The notes below the pieces were generated by a model. That model ran no database searches. It had not been told where the DNA came from and saw only the letters and a list, made by a program, of their open reading frames with translations. From Candidatus Equimonas faecalis (GTDB lineage: Bacteria; Bacteroidota; Bacteroidia; Bacteroidales; Bacteroidaceae), in the NCBI GenBank assembly GCA_018066245.1, contig JAGHRT010000026.1, positions 1 through 56,615 of the forward strand: DNA of 56,615 bases, written 5' to 3'. Both the position numbers and the translations under genes were made by a program. Shown one piece after another: positions 16,146 through 23,356 of this stretch. Position 1 is the first letter of the stretch. Every line of letters starts with the position of its first letter.

Positions 16146-16233
16146 CTCTTGTTGCGCAACCTTGGTCGTGCAAGCGTGCAACCCGGGTTGCGCAAGCGTA
16201 CTACCCGGGTTGTGCAAGCGTGCGACCCGGGTC
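16146..16233 (+). repeat. 22-bp tandem array with CCCGGG palindromic core
   Basis: Three full 22-bp units begin at 16168, 16190 and 16212, each of the form GYGCAAGCGTRC followed by NACCCGGGTY. A degenerate unit precedes them. The core AACCCGGGTT is a perfect palindrome. Confidence 0.85.
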
Positions 16234-16420
16234 GCGCGATAGCTCTGTCGGCGAAAAAACACAGAGGAAGCCCCTCCGTGACAGACAATCGGCTCTTTGT
16301 ACGTACATTCCCAAGGCGCAAGTACCGAAGTGCTCTTATTGGTTTTGCAAGCAATAGTGCGGCTTCGTCGGAAAGAGTTTTTTGGAAATAATTGACTCAA
16401 GTTTCGCAAGATCTGTTCTG

Positions 16421-16643
16421 GCTGGAAGCCAGTATCTTAGTAACCGGTTGCATCGACGCAGGAGATGCTGCCGGATAATAGTCTCACTCTCTATGCGTGC
16501 CTGGAAGGCACTACCTTGGGAAGATGCATCGTACTTTTAGACAAGGTACTGCCTTCCAGGCAGCCACCTGTCTGCCAGTTATTCCGGGCACTTCGTATCC
16601 GGTTAATGACCGCCTCTTCGAGGCTGTAGTGCCTTCCAGGCAC
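16421..16643. repeat. Cluster of TGCCTGGAAGGCA palindromes
   Basis: GTGCCTGGAAGGCACTACCTT (16498-16518), its near complement AAGGTACTGCCTTCCAGGCA (16543-16562) and TAGTGCCTTCCAGGCAC (16627-16643) share one palindromic core. A related GGCTGGAAGCC lies at 16421. They flank a 200-base segment with no gene. Confidence 0.65.
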
Positions 16644-16664
16644 AACCTGCGAAACTTAACTGAA

Positions 16665-16695
16665 TAAAAAACTCCGCCCCTTGGGAGGGGCGGAG
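16665..16695 (-). terminator. Terminator of the aldo/keto reductase gene
   Basis: On the minus strand CTCCGCCCC pairs with GGGGCGGAG around a 6-base loop and is followed by TTTTTT. It lies about 55 bases after the gene's stop. Confidence 0.9.
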
Positions 16696-16750
16696 GAGCT
16701 ATTTCTGTTATTACTATTTCCGGCGAAGCGACTTTATACGGGCGCTTTGC

Positions 16751-17731
16751 TTATATCGGGCGCGGGGCTATGGCATCTATCTCCGCGAGTTCGTCGGGGG
16801 TGAAGTTGAGGTTGTTCAAGACGGCGAGGCTGCTGTCCATCTGCTGGACGGTGCGGGTGCCGATGATGACGCTGGTGATGCGCTCGTCGCGCAGGGCCCA
16901 GGCGAGGGCCATCTGGGAGAGGGTCTGGCCGCGGCGCTGGGCGAGGACATTGAGACGGCGGCAGGTGTCGATGACCTGGGGCGTTACCTGGTCGGGACGC
17001 AGGAAGCCTTCGGGACGGGCGGCACGGGAACCGGCGGGGATGGTGCCGCCGAGGTATTTGTCGGTGAGGAGGCCTTGGCAGAGGGGCGAGAAGGCCACGA
17101 AGCCGGAGCCTTCGGCGGCGGCAAGGGGGAGGTTCTCCTTTTCTATGTCGCGCGTGAGGAGGTTGTAGCGGTATTGCGAGAGGAGGCAGGGCACATGGGC
17201 TTCGCGCAGAATGCGGTAGGCTTCTTTCTGGAGCTGCGGCGGGTACTTGGAGATGCCGACGTAGAGGGCCTTGCCCTGGCGCACGATGTCGATGAGGGCC
17301 TGCATGGTCTCCTCAATGGGAGTGAAGCTGTCGTAGCGGTGGGAGTAGAAGATGTCGAAGTAGTCGAGGCCGGTGCGGCGGAGGCTCTGGTCGATGCTGG
17401 CCATGAGGTTCTTGCGCGAGGAGCCTGTGCCGTAGGGGCCGGGCCACATGTCATGGCCGGCCTTGGAGGAGATGAAGAGTTCGTCGCGGTGGGCACGGAG
17501 GTGCTTCTGCCAGATGCGGCCGAAGTTCTCCTCGGCAGAGCCGGGTACGGGGCCGTAGTTGTTGGCGAGGTCGAAGTGGCAGATGCCGTGGTCGAAGGCG
17601 TGGAGTATCATACGCTCGGCCTCGGAGAAGTCATCGACGGAGCCGAAGTTGTGCCAAAGGCCGAGGGACAGGACGGGGAGAAGGATGCCGGAGCGGCCGG
17701 CACGGCGAAGGGGAAAGGAATTGGTGTTCAT
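16751..17731 (-). CDS. Aldo/keto reductase (AKR14/YghZ-like)
   Basis: A 326-residue NADPH-dependent aldehyde or ketone reductase. The start is placed at ATG 17731 (MNTNSFPLRR); an upstream in-frame start at 17761 lies within the nifJ terminator. The catalytic set is visible: D and Y in FDLANNYG, K in ISSKAG and H in FYSHRYD. The cofactor region is SVIIGTRTVQQM. The PGPYGTGSSRKNL stretch is characteristic of YghZ-type L-glyceraldehyde-3-phosphate reductases, which detoxify aldehydes. It lies downstream of nifJ on the same strand but behind a terminator, so it is probably an independent unit. Confidence 0.9.
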   Translation of the reverse strand: MNTNSFPLRRAGRSGILLPVLSLGLWHNFGSVDDFSEAERMILHAFDHGICHFDLANNYGPVPGSAEENFGRIWQKHLRAHRDELFISSKAGHDMWPGPYGTGSSRKNLMASIDQSLRRTGLDYFDIFYSHRYDSFTPIEETMQALIDIVRQGKALYVGISKYPPQLQKEAYRILREAHVPCLLSQYRYNLLTRDIEKENLPLAAAEGSGFVAFSPLCQGLLTDKYLGGTIPAGSRAARPEGFLRPDQVTPQVIDTCRRLNVLAQRRGQTLSQMALAWALRDERITSVIIGTRTVQQMDSSLAVLNNLNFTPDELAEIDAIAPRPI

Positions 17732-17744
17732 GGAAAGAGTGGTG

Positions 17745-17785
17745 TAAAGAAAAGCACCCACGGAGCCTGTCGGCCCGTGAGTGCT
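17745..17785 (-). terminator. Terminator of nifJ
   Basis: On the minus strand AGCACTCACGG pairs with CCGTGGGTGCT around a 10-base loop and is followed by TTTTCTTT. It lies 76 bases after the nifJ stop. Confidence 0.85.
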
Positions 17786-17860
17786 GATGAGAGAGAGTAT
17801 TGTCTTACCGAATGAGCCTCTTATCGTGACTCAAACCGGATGGAGATATGGTTGGCGTAC

Positions 17861-20800
17861 TTACGCCCACTCCATCTTTGCGGCGCGGACGTAGGACTCG
17901 TAGCGCTTCTGGGCCATAGCCTGGCAAGCGTCGTAGAGTTCCTGTGCCTGCTCGGGGAACTGCTTCTTGACGGAGAGGAAGCGTACCTCGCTGTTGAGGT
18001 AGTCCTGGAACTTGTCCCACTGGGGCTCCTTGCTGTCGAGCGTGAAGGGATTCTTGCCCTGCTCTTCCAGTTCGGGGTTGTAGCGCCAGAGGTGCCAGTA
18101 ACCGCACTCTACGGCTGCGGCCTCTTCGGCCTGAGCCTTGCCCATGCCCTTCTTCAGACCGTGGTTGATGCAGGGTGAGTAGGCGATGACGAGGGAAGGC
18201 CCGTGGTAGGCTTCAGCCTCGCGGAGAGCCTTGATGCACTGGTTGTTGTCGGCGCCCATGGCTACCTGTGCCACATAGACGTAGCCGTAGGTGGTGGCAA
18301 TCATGCCGAGGTCCTTCTTGCGCACGCGCTTGCCGCTGGCAGCGAACTTGGCGATGGCGCCGAGAGGCGTGGCCTTGGAGGACTGACCGCCGGTGTTGGA
18401 ATAAACCTCGGTGTCGAGCACGAGGATATTGACGTCCTCACCGCTGGCGATAACATGGTCAAGACCGCCGTAGCCGATGTCGTAGGAGGCACCGTCGCCG
18501 CCGATAATCCACTGGCTGCGCTTGGTGAGGTAGTGGGAGAGTTCCTGAAGTTGCTTGCATGTGGGGCAACCCTTGGCTGCGCTCTCATCGATGAAAGGTT
18601 TCAGCGCCGCAGCGGCTGCCTTGGAGGCATCGGCATCGTCCTGGTTGTCAATCCAGTTCTGTGCTGCTGCTTTATACTCTGCTGTTACCTTATCGGAAGC
18701 AATCATCTCCTGAAGGAGGTTTTCAATGCGCTTGCGCATCTTCTTGTTGGCGAGTACCATGCCGAGGCCGAACTCGCAGAAGTCCTCGAAGAGGGAGTTG
18801 GCCCATGCGGGACCCTGGCCCTTCTCATTGACGGTGTAGGGCGTGGAGGGGATGGAGCCGGAATAGATGGAGGAGCAACCCGTGGCGTTGGCCACCATTT
18901 CGCGGTCGCCGAAGAGCTGGCTGACGAGCTTCACATAGGGAGTCTCACCGCAACCGGAGCAAGCGCCGCTGAACTCGAAGAGAGGCGTGGCGAACTGGCT
19001 GAGACGCGGATTGAGCTTGATGTCCATGAGGTCCTGCTTGGACTTGACGTTCTTGACGCAGTAGTCCCAGTTCTTGGCCTCGCCGAGTTCGCCTTCCAGG
19101 GCTACCATCTCGAGGGCCTTGACGTTCTGGCCGTCCACCTTCTTGCCGGGGCATACATCTACGCAGTTGCCGCAGCCGAGGCAGTCCATAACGCCTACCT
19201 GCATACGGAACTTCATGCCCTTGATTTGGGCGGGAGCGAGCACGGTGAGGGTGGCGGCGTCGAGGCCGGCAGCCTCCTCGTCGGTCATAACGAAGGGACG
19301 GATGCAAGCGTGAGGACAAACGAAGGCGCACTTGTTGCACTGTGTGCAGTTGTCGGCGTTCCATGTGGGAACGAAGGCGCTGACGCCGCGCTTCTCATAG
19401 GCAGCGGTGCCCTGAGGCCAGGTACCGTCCTCGATACCCTTGAAGGCGCTCACGGGAAGGAGGTCGCCGTTCTGGGCGTTGATGGGACGCATCACGTTGG
19501 TGATGAATTCGGGCTCCTCGGCCGCATGTGCGGCAACCACTTCTCTATCCAGTTGGGCCCAAGCGGGATCAACGGGGAGTTCCTTATATTCGCCGCCGTG
19601 GTCAACGGCTGCATAGTTCTTGTTGACTACGTCCTCGCCCTTCTTGCCATAGGACTTCACGATGAAGTGCTTCATTTCTTCCACGGCCTGCTCTACGGGG
19701 ATGACGCCGGTGATGCGGAAGAAGGCGGACTGGAGGATGGTGTTGGTGCGGTTGCCGAGACCAATCTCCTGGGCAATCTTGGTGGCGTTGATATAGTAGA
19801 GTTTCACCTGCTTCTCGGCCAGCACGCGCTTCACGTTGTTGGGCAGGTTCTTGGCCAGTTCCTCGCCTTCCCAGATGGTGTTGAGGAGGAAGGTGCCGCC
19901 CTGCTGGATGCCGCGGAGGACGTCGTACATGTGGAGGTAGGCCTGAACGTGGCAAGCCACGAAGTTAGGCGTGGTAACGAGATAGGTGGAGCGGATAGGC
20001 TCGTCGCCGAAACGGAGGTGGGAGCAAGTGAAGCCGCCGGACTTCTTGGAGTCGTAGGAGAAGTAGGCCTGGCAGTACTTGTCGGTGGCACCACCGATGA
20101 TCTTGATGCTGTTCTTGTTGGCACCTACGGTACCGTCGGCACCGAGGCCGTAGAACTTGGCCTGGAACATACCGGCGCCGCCGAGGGCAACTTCTTCCTT
20201 CTGGGGGAGAGAGGTGAAGGTGACGTCGTCCACGATGCCGATGGTGAAGTGGTTCTTCGGCTGGGGCAGGGCGAGGTTCTCATATACGGAGAGAATCTGT
20301 GCGGGAGTGGTGTCGTTGGAGCCGAGGCCGTAGCGACCGCCCACGATTTCGGGAGCGTTCTCCACGCCGTAGAAGGCCTCCTTGACGTCAAGGTAAAGGG
20401 GTTCGCCGTTGGCACCGGGTTCCTTGGTGCGGTCGAGCACGGCGATGCGCTTCACCGTCTTGGGCACGGCAGCGAGGAGGTGCTTCACGCTGAAGGGACG
20501 GTAGAGGTGTACGCTGACGAGACCCACCTTCTCGCCTTGAGCGGTGAGGTGGTCGATGGCCTCGCGGGCAGCCTCGGAGGCGGAGCCCATAAGGATGATG
20601 ACGCGGTCGGCATCGTCGGCGCCGTAGTAGCTGAAGAGCTCGTACTTGCGACCGGTGATTTCGCTGACTTTGTGCATATAGTCCTCAACGATGGTGGGAA
20701 CGGCGTCGTAGAAGGAGTTGCAACTCTCACGATGTGTGAAGAAGGTGTCGGGGTTCTCGGCCATACCGCGGGCTACGGGATGCTCGGGGCTGAGGGCGCG

Positions 20801-21415
20801 GGCGCGGAACTCGGCGAGAGCCTGCTGGTCAACCAGCGGAGCAAGCTGATCGGTCTCGAGCAACTCGATTTTCTGTATCTCGTGGCTGGTGCGGAAGCCG
20901 TCGAAGAAGTTTACGAAAGGTACGCGGGCCTTGATGGCGGAAAGGTGGGCCACACCGGCGAGGTCCATGACTTCCTGTACGCTGCCTTCTGCGAGCATGG
21001 CGAAGCCGGTCTGACGGGTGCTCATAACATCCTGATGGTCGCCGAAGATGCAGAGGCTGTGGCTGGCGAGGGTACGGGCGCTGACATGGAAGACGCAGGG
21101 GAGGAACTCACCGGCAATCTTGTACATGTTGGGAATCATCAGCAGGAGACCCTGGCTGGCGGTAAAGGTGGTGGTGAGGGCACCGGCTTGGAGGGAGCCG
21201 TGCACAGCACCTGCGGCGCCGCCTTCGCTCTGCATTTCCTGCACGAGGACGGTCTCGCCGAACATATTCTTGCGGCCCTGGGCGGCCCACTCGTCAACAT
21301 ACTCTGCCATCGTGGAGGACGGCGTGATGGGGTAGATGGCAGCCACCTCACTGAACATATACGCGATATGGGCAGCGGCCTGGTTACCATCACAAGTGAT
21401 AAATTTCTTTGCCAT
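17861..21415 (-). CDS. nifJ: Pyruvate:ferredoxin (flavodoxin) oxidoreductase
   Basis: An 1184-residue single-chain enzyme that oxidises pyruvate to acetyl-CoA and CO2 while reducing ferredoxin or flavodoxin, central to anaerobic metabolism. Domain order fits the family: an N-terminal pyrimidine/TPP-binding part (ITPSSTMAEYVDEW), a gamma domain, two ferredoxin-type [4Fe-4S] motifs (CTQCNKCAFVCPHAC near 688 and CLGCGNCVDVCPGKK near 744), and the C-terminal TPP domain with a further cluster ligand region (CSGCGETPYVKL near 820; GDGASYDIGYGG near 970). The start is ATG 21415 (MAKKFITCDGNQ). The frame stays open to 21556, but that stretch only translates a repeat. A 9-bp array lies 11 bases upstream of the ATG, where a ribosome-binding site would be. 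Confidence 0.96.
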   Translation of the reverse strand: MAKKFITCDGNQAAAHIAYMFSEVAAIYPITPSSTMAEYVDEWAAQGRKNMFGETVLVQEMQSEGGAAGAVHGSLQAGALTTTFTASQGLLLMIPNMYKIAGEFLPCVFHVSARTLASHSLCIFGDHQDVMSTRQTGFAMLAEGSVQEVMDLAGVAHLSAIKARVPFVNFFDGFRTSHEIQKIELLETDQLAPLVDQQALAEFRARALSPEHPVARGMAENPDTFFTHRESCNSFYDAVPTIVEDYMHKVSEITGRKYELFSYYGADDADRVIILMGSASEAAREAIDHLTAQGEKVGLVSVHLYRPFSVKHLLAAVPKTVKRIAVLDRTKEPGANGEPLYLDVKEAFYGVENAPEIVGGRYGLGSNDTTPAQILSVYENLALPQPKNHFTIGIVDDVTFTSLPQKEEVALGGAGMFQAKFYGLGADGTVGANKNSIKIIGGATDKYCQAYFSYDSKKSGGFTCSHLRFGDEPIRSTYLVTTPNFVACHVQAYLHMYDVLRGIQQGGTFLLNTIWEGEELAKNLPNNVKRVLAEKQVKLYYINATKIAQEIGLGNRTNTILQSAFFRITGVIPVEQAVEEMKHFIVKSYGKKGEDVVNKNYAAVDHGGEYKELPVDPAWAQLDREVVAAHAAEEPEFITNVMRPINAQNGDLLPVSAFKGIEDGTWPQGTAAYEKRGVSAFVPTWNADNCTQCNKCAFVCPHACIRPFVMTDEEAAGLDAATLTVLAPAQIKGMKFRMQVGVMDCLGCGNCVDVCPGKKVDGQNVKALEMVALEGELGEAKNWDYCVKNVKSKQDLMDIKLNPRLSQFATPLFEFSGACSGCGETPYVKLVSQLFGDREMVANATGCSSIYSGSIPSTPYTVNEKGQGPAWANSLFEDFCEFGLGMVLANKKMRKRIENLLQEMIASDKVTAEYKAAAQNWIDNQDDADASKAAAAALKPFIDESAAKGCPTCKQLQELSHYLTKRSQWIIGGDGASYDIGYGGLDHVIASGEDVNILVLDTEVYSNTGGQSSKATPLGAIAKFAASGKRVRKKDLGMIATTYGYVYVAQVAMGADNNQCIKALREAEAYHGPSLVIAYSPCINHGLKKGMGKAQAEEAAAVECGYWHLWRYNPELEEQGKNPFTLDSKEPQWDKFQDYLNSEVRFLSVKKQFPEQAQELYDACQAMAQKRYESYVRAAKMEWA

Positions 21416-21426
21416 GTTTATTGAAT

Positions 21427-21545
21427 GTGAATAATGTGAGTAATGTGGATAATGTGAAAATAGAAGATACTTTTGCGCACTTGTACTCAATATCCGTATG
21501 TTAGTAAATTGTCCTTTAAGTAATGTGGATAATGTGAAATAATGT
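21427..21545 (+). repeat. 9-bp GTGRRTAAT arrays upstream of nifJ
   Basis: GTGAATAAT, GTGAGTAAT, GTGGATAAT and a decayed GTGAAAATA at 21427-21462, and AGTAAT-GTGGATAAT-GTGAAATAAT at 21519-21543. They are written in plus-strand orientation, opposite to the related array at 21987-22022. Together these arrays bracket the small four-helix gene. Confidence 0.88.
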
Positions 21546-21611
21546 TTGTTTCGCAATTACCCACAATGTTTATTAATTATATGGCTCGAAAATATTATTG
21601 TCAGAACCTTT

Positions 21612-22022
21612 TTATCTCTTTGTTTTACTTCTATAAATGATAGCACCGAGTAAGCGGGATATTTCATTCTGCATCTGACTTAAGTGCGAGGATTCAGGGA
21701 GTCTGCCGTATTTACAAAGGGTAAGCCAATAGGCTGTCTCTCGACACTCTTTGTCAGCGATTTTCATTTTGTGGATAAAGTCGGCGGCGCTTTCTGAACT
21801 TTGGGCCTCTGCCACGTTTGCACCAATGGATGAGGCACTGCGGAACAGTTGGTCGGCCAGTGAATAACGGTGCATGCCAATAAGACAGTCCGTATACTCC
21901 ATAACAGCAATAGAGAACCTTGTAGTAAGGTCCACTATCGCATTACCCGTGGGTGATGGGGCGTTTGAACAACTGTAAGTTTTTGAATTACTCACATTAT
22001 CCACATTACTCACATTATCCAC
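21612..22022 (-). CDS. Four-helix-bundle protein (23S IVP / Avd-like fold)
   Basis: A 136-residue protein. From about residue 25 it follows the TIGR02436 pattern: IVDLTTRFSIAVMEYTD, then YSLADQLFRSASSIGANVAE, FIHKMKIADKECRETAYWL, and a last helix with QNEISRLLGAIIYRSK. Relatives are encoded in 23S rRNA intervening sequences, and as Avd they assist the reverse transcriptase of diversity-generating retroelements. No rRNA or reverse transcriptase is adjacent here. The first 12 residues (VDN/VSN triplets) are the translated 9-bp array, and any of four in-frame GTG codons, one per unit, could be the start. It follows the AAA gene by 9 bases on the same strand and precedes nifJ. Confidence 0.8.
   Translation of the reverse strand: MDNVSNVDNVSNSKTYSCSNAPSPTGNAIVDLTTRFSIAVMEYTDCLIGMHRYSLADQLFRSASSIGANVAEAQSSESAADFIHKMKIADKECRETAYWLTLCKYGRLPESSHLSQMQNEISRLLGAIIYRSKTKR
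21987..22022 (-). repeat. 9-bp array supplying the start of the four-helix gene
   Basis: Read on the minus strand: GTGGATAAT, GTGAGTAAT, GTGGATAAT, GTGAGTAAT. There are exactly four units, beginning at the first possible start codon. It is inverted relative to the arrays at 21427-21545. Confidence 0.92.
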
Positions 22023-22031
22023 ATTGGAAAA

Positions 22032-23213
22032 TTACTGGAGGAAGCCGAAGAGCCAGACGGGAATGTCTCTGTCGCGTCCCATTTCTATGCCGTAGCGCAC
22101 GGCGTAGCTCTTGGGGCCTGTCTTCACGCGGCGGTTGGGCTCGCACACGCACACTTCGTACTCGCCGTTAATAACGAAGAGGTTCTTTCGGTGTCCCCGG
22201 CATATCCGGTTGTGTCGCCAGAGTGTATTGGTGAAGAACGTAGTCATTACGCGCAATTCGCTCACGTCGGAGTTGTATATGCTGTACAGAAGGTTGGTGT
22301 CGTGCAACATTACGGCGGCAGGCTTCTTAGGGAAGGAGTCGCCTTCGCGGTATATCATGTTCACGAGGCGGGCCTCCTCAAGGTATTTCAGGTAGTTCAT
22401 TACCGTGGCACGGCTCGTACCAATGTCGAGTGCCAGTTGGCTGACATTGGCGGCGGTGTCGTTGGTTACGGCCAACAGATAGAGTAGGTTTTTCAGACGC
22501 TCCAGATACTTCAACTCGATTTGTTTGATGAAGAGCACGTCCACCTCTATCATCATATTCATGGCTTTGAGGAGTGCTTCAGTGAAGTTGTTGTTTTCGA
22601 GGAAGAAGGGGTAGTAGCCGTAGTGCAGGTAGGCATTGAACGCATCGAGGGGACGCACTTCGTGCAGGATGCTGCGAGCTATGATTTCGTGATTCTCCAA
22701 CAATTCGTTCAGGGAGTAGGTGCGGAAGTGCGTACCATACTTGAGGTTGAGAAATTCCCTGAATGAGAAGCCGTGAAGATAGTAGGTGCGTGCTAAGTGG
22801 TTGAGAGGGCTATGCTCTGCATCGTTGTCCTGTACGGAGGTCGTACTATATACAATGCGCAGGTTGGGGTATTTGTTGTAGCACTCTATCAGTTGGTTGC
22901 GCCATTCGGGCAGTTTGAAGGCTTGGTCGATAAGCAGCACACGTCCTCCGTTTTCCACAAAATCTCCTGCAAACTCCACGATGCCGCGGGCTTGGAAGTA
23001 GAAATTGTTCATGTTCACATAGAGGCATTGCCTCAGGCGTGTGTCAAAGTTCTCCTTGGCATATTGCAGGAGGAAGTTGGTGCGTCCCACACCTCTTGGG
23101 CCGCGAATGCCAATCATGCGGTAGCTCCAGTCAATGGAATCCATCAGAGCCCTGCGAATGGGGGCGTTGGTGTGTTCGATGAGGTAGGCGTGTGATTTGA
23201 AGAAAGTCTCCAT
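22032..23213 (-). CDS. AAA_14/DUF4143-type ATPase-like protein with degenerate Walker motifs
   Basis: A 393-residue protein starting at ATG 23213 (METFFKSHAYL). The layout is that of the AAA_14 plus DUF4143 family: an N-terminal P-loop domain, then a winged-helix-like region (ALDIGTSRATVMNYLKYLEEA) and a C-terminal nuclease-like fold ending in VWLFGFLQ. Members are often genomic-island proteins of unclear role. The P-loop reads GPRGVGRT near residue 38, with Arg in place of the catalytic Lys. The Walker B reads LLIDQA near residue 91, with Gln in place of Glu. Both changes predict poor or no ATP hydrolysis. It is followed 9 bases later by the four-helix gene. Confidence 0.82.
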   Translation of the reverse strand: METFFKSHAYLIEHTNAPIRRALMDSIDWSYRMIGIRGPRGVGRTNFLLQYAKENFDTRLRQCLYVNMNNFYFQARGIVEFAGDFVENGGRVLLIDQAFKLPEWRNQLIECYNKYPNLRIVYSTTSVQDNDAEHSPLNHLARTYYLHGFSFREFLNLKYGTHFRTYSLNELLENHEIIARSILHEVRPLDAFNAYLHYGYYPFFLENNNFTEALLKAMNMMIEVDVLFIKQIELKYLERLKNLLYLLAVTNDTAANVSQLALDIGTSRATVMNYLKYLEEARLVNMIYREGDSFPKKPAAVMLHDTNLLYSIYNSDVSELRVMTTFFTNTLWRHNRICRGHRKNLFVINGEYEVCVCEPNRRVKTGPKSYAVRYGIEMGRDRDIPVWLFGFLQ

Positions 23214-23356
23214 AGTTTTCCTTTCTTTGATTATAGTTGATTTCGTTAGCCGCTGCAAAATTACACTTTTCTTTTGAATTTGCAAAGCGTGTCTGGCATT
23301 ATTTTTTATCCCGGGCCAGCTTTACCTTCTTCCGCGTTTGTTGGAAAGAGGTGGGC

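Noticed and set aside
18203-21424. A 1073-codon open frame on the plus strand opposite nifJ
   Set aside because: It is a mirror of a GC-rich gene with strong codon bias. The minus strand has all motifs of a 1184-aa oxidoreductase, while the plus frame has low-complexity Gly/Val/His sequence and no domain.
21467-21474. A plus-strand promoter (TACTTTTG) between the 9-bp arrays
   Set aside because: It matches the -7 consensus, but there is no gene downstream on plus and no -33 at the right spacing. An antisense RNA cannot be supported from sequence alone.
21416-21556. N-terminal extension of nifJ by 47 residues
   Set aside because: The extension translates the 9-bp array (HYSHYPHYSH-like). The family starts at MAKKFITCDGNQ.
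21612-22022. A diversity-generating retroelement (the protein resembles Avd)
   Set aside because: No reverse transcriptase and no template/variable repeat pair with adenine-specific differences were seen. Only the fold similarity remains.
21612-22022. A 23S rRNA intervening sequence
   Set aside because: No 23S rRNA sequence flanks the gene.
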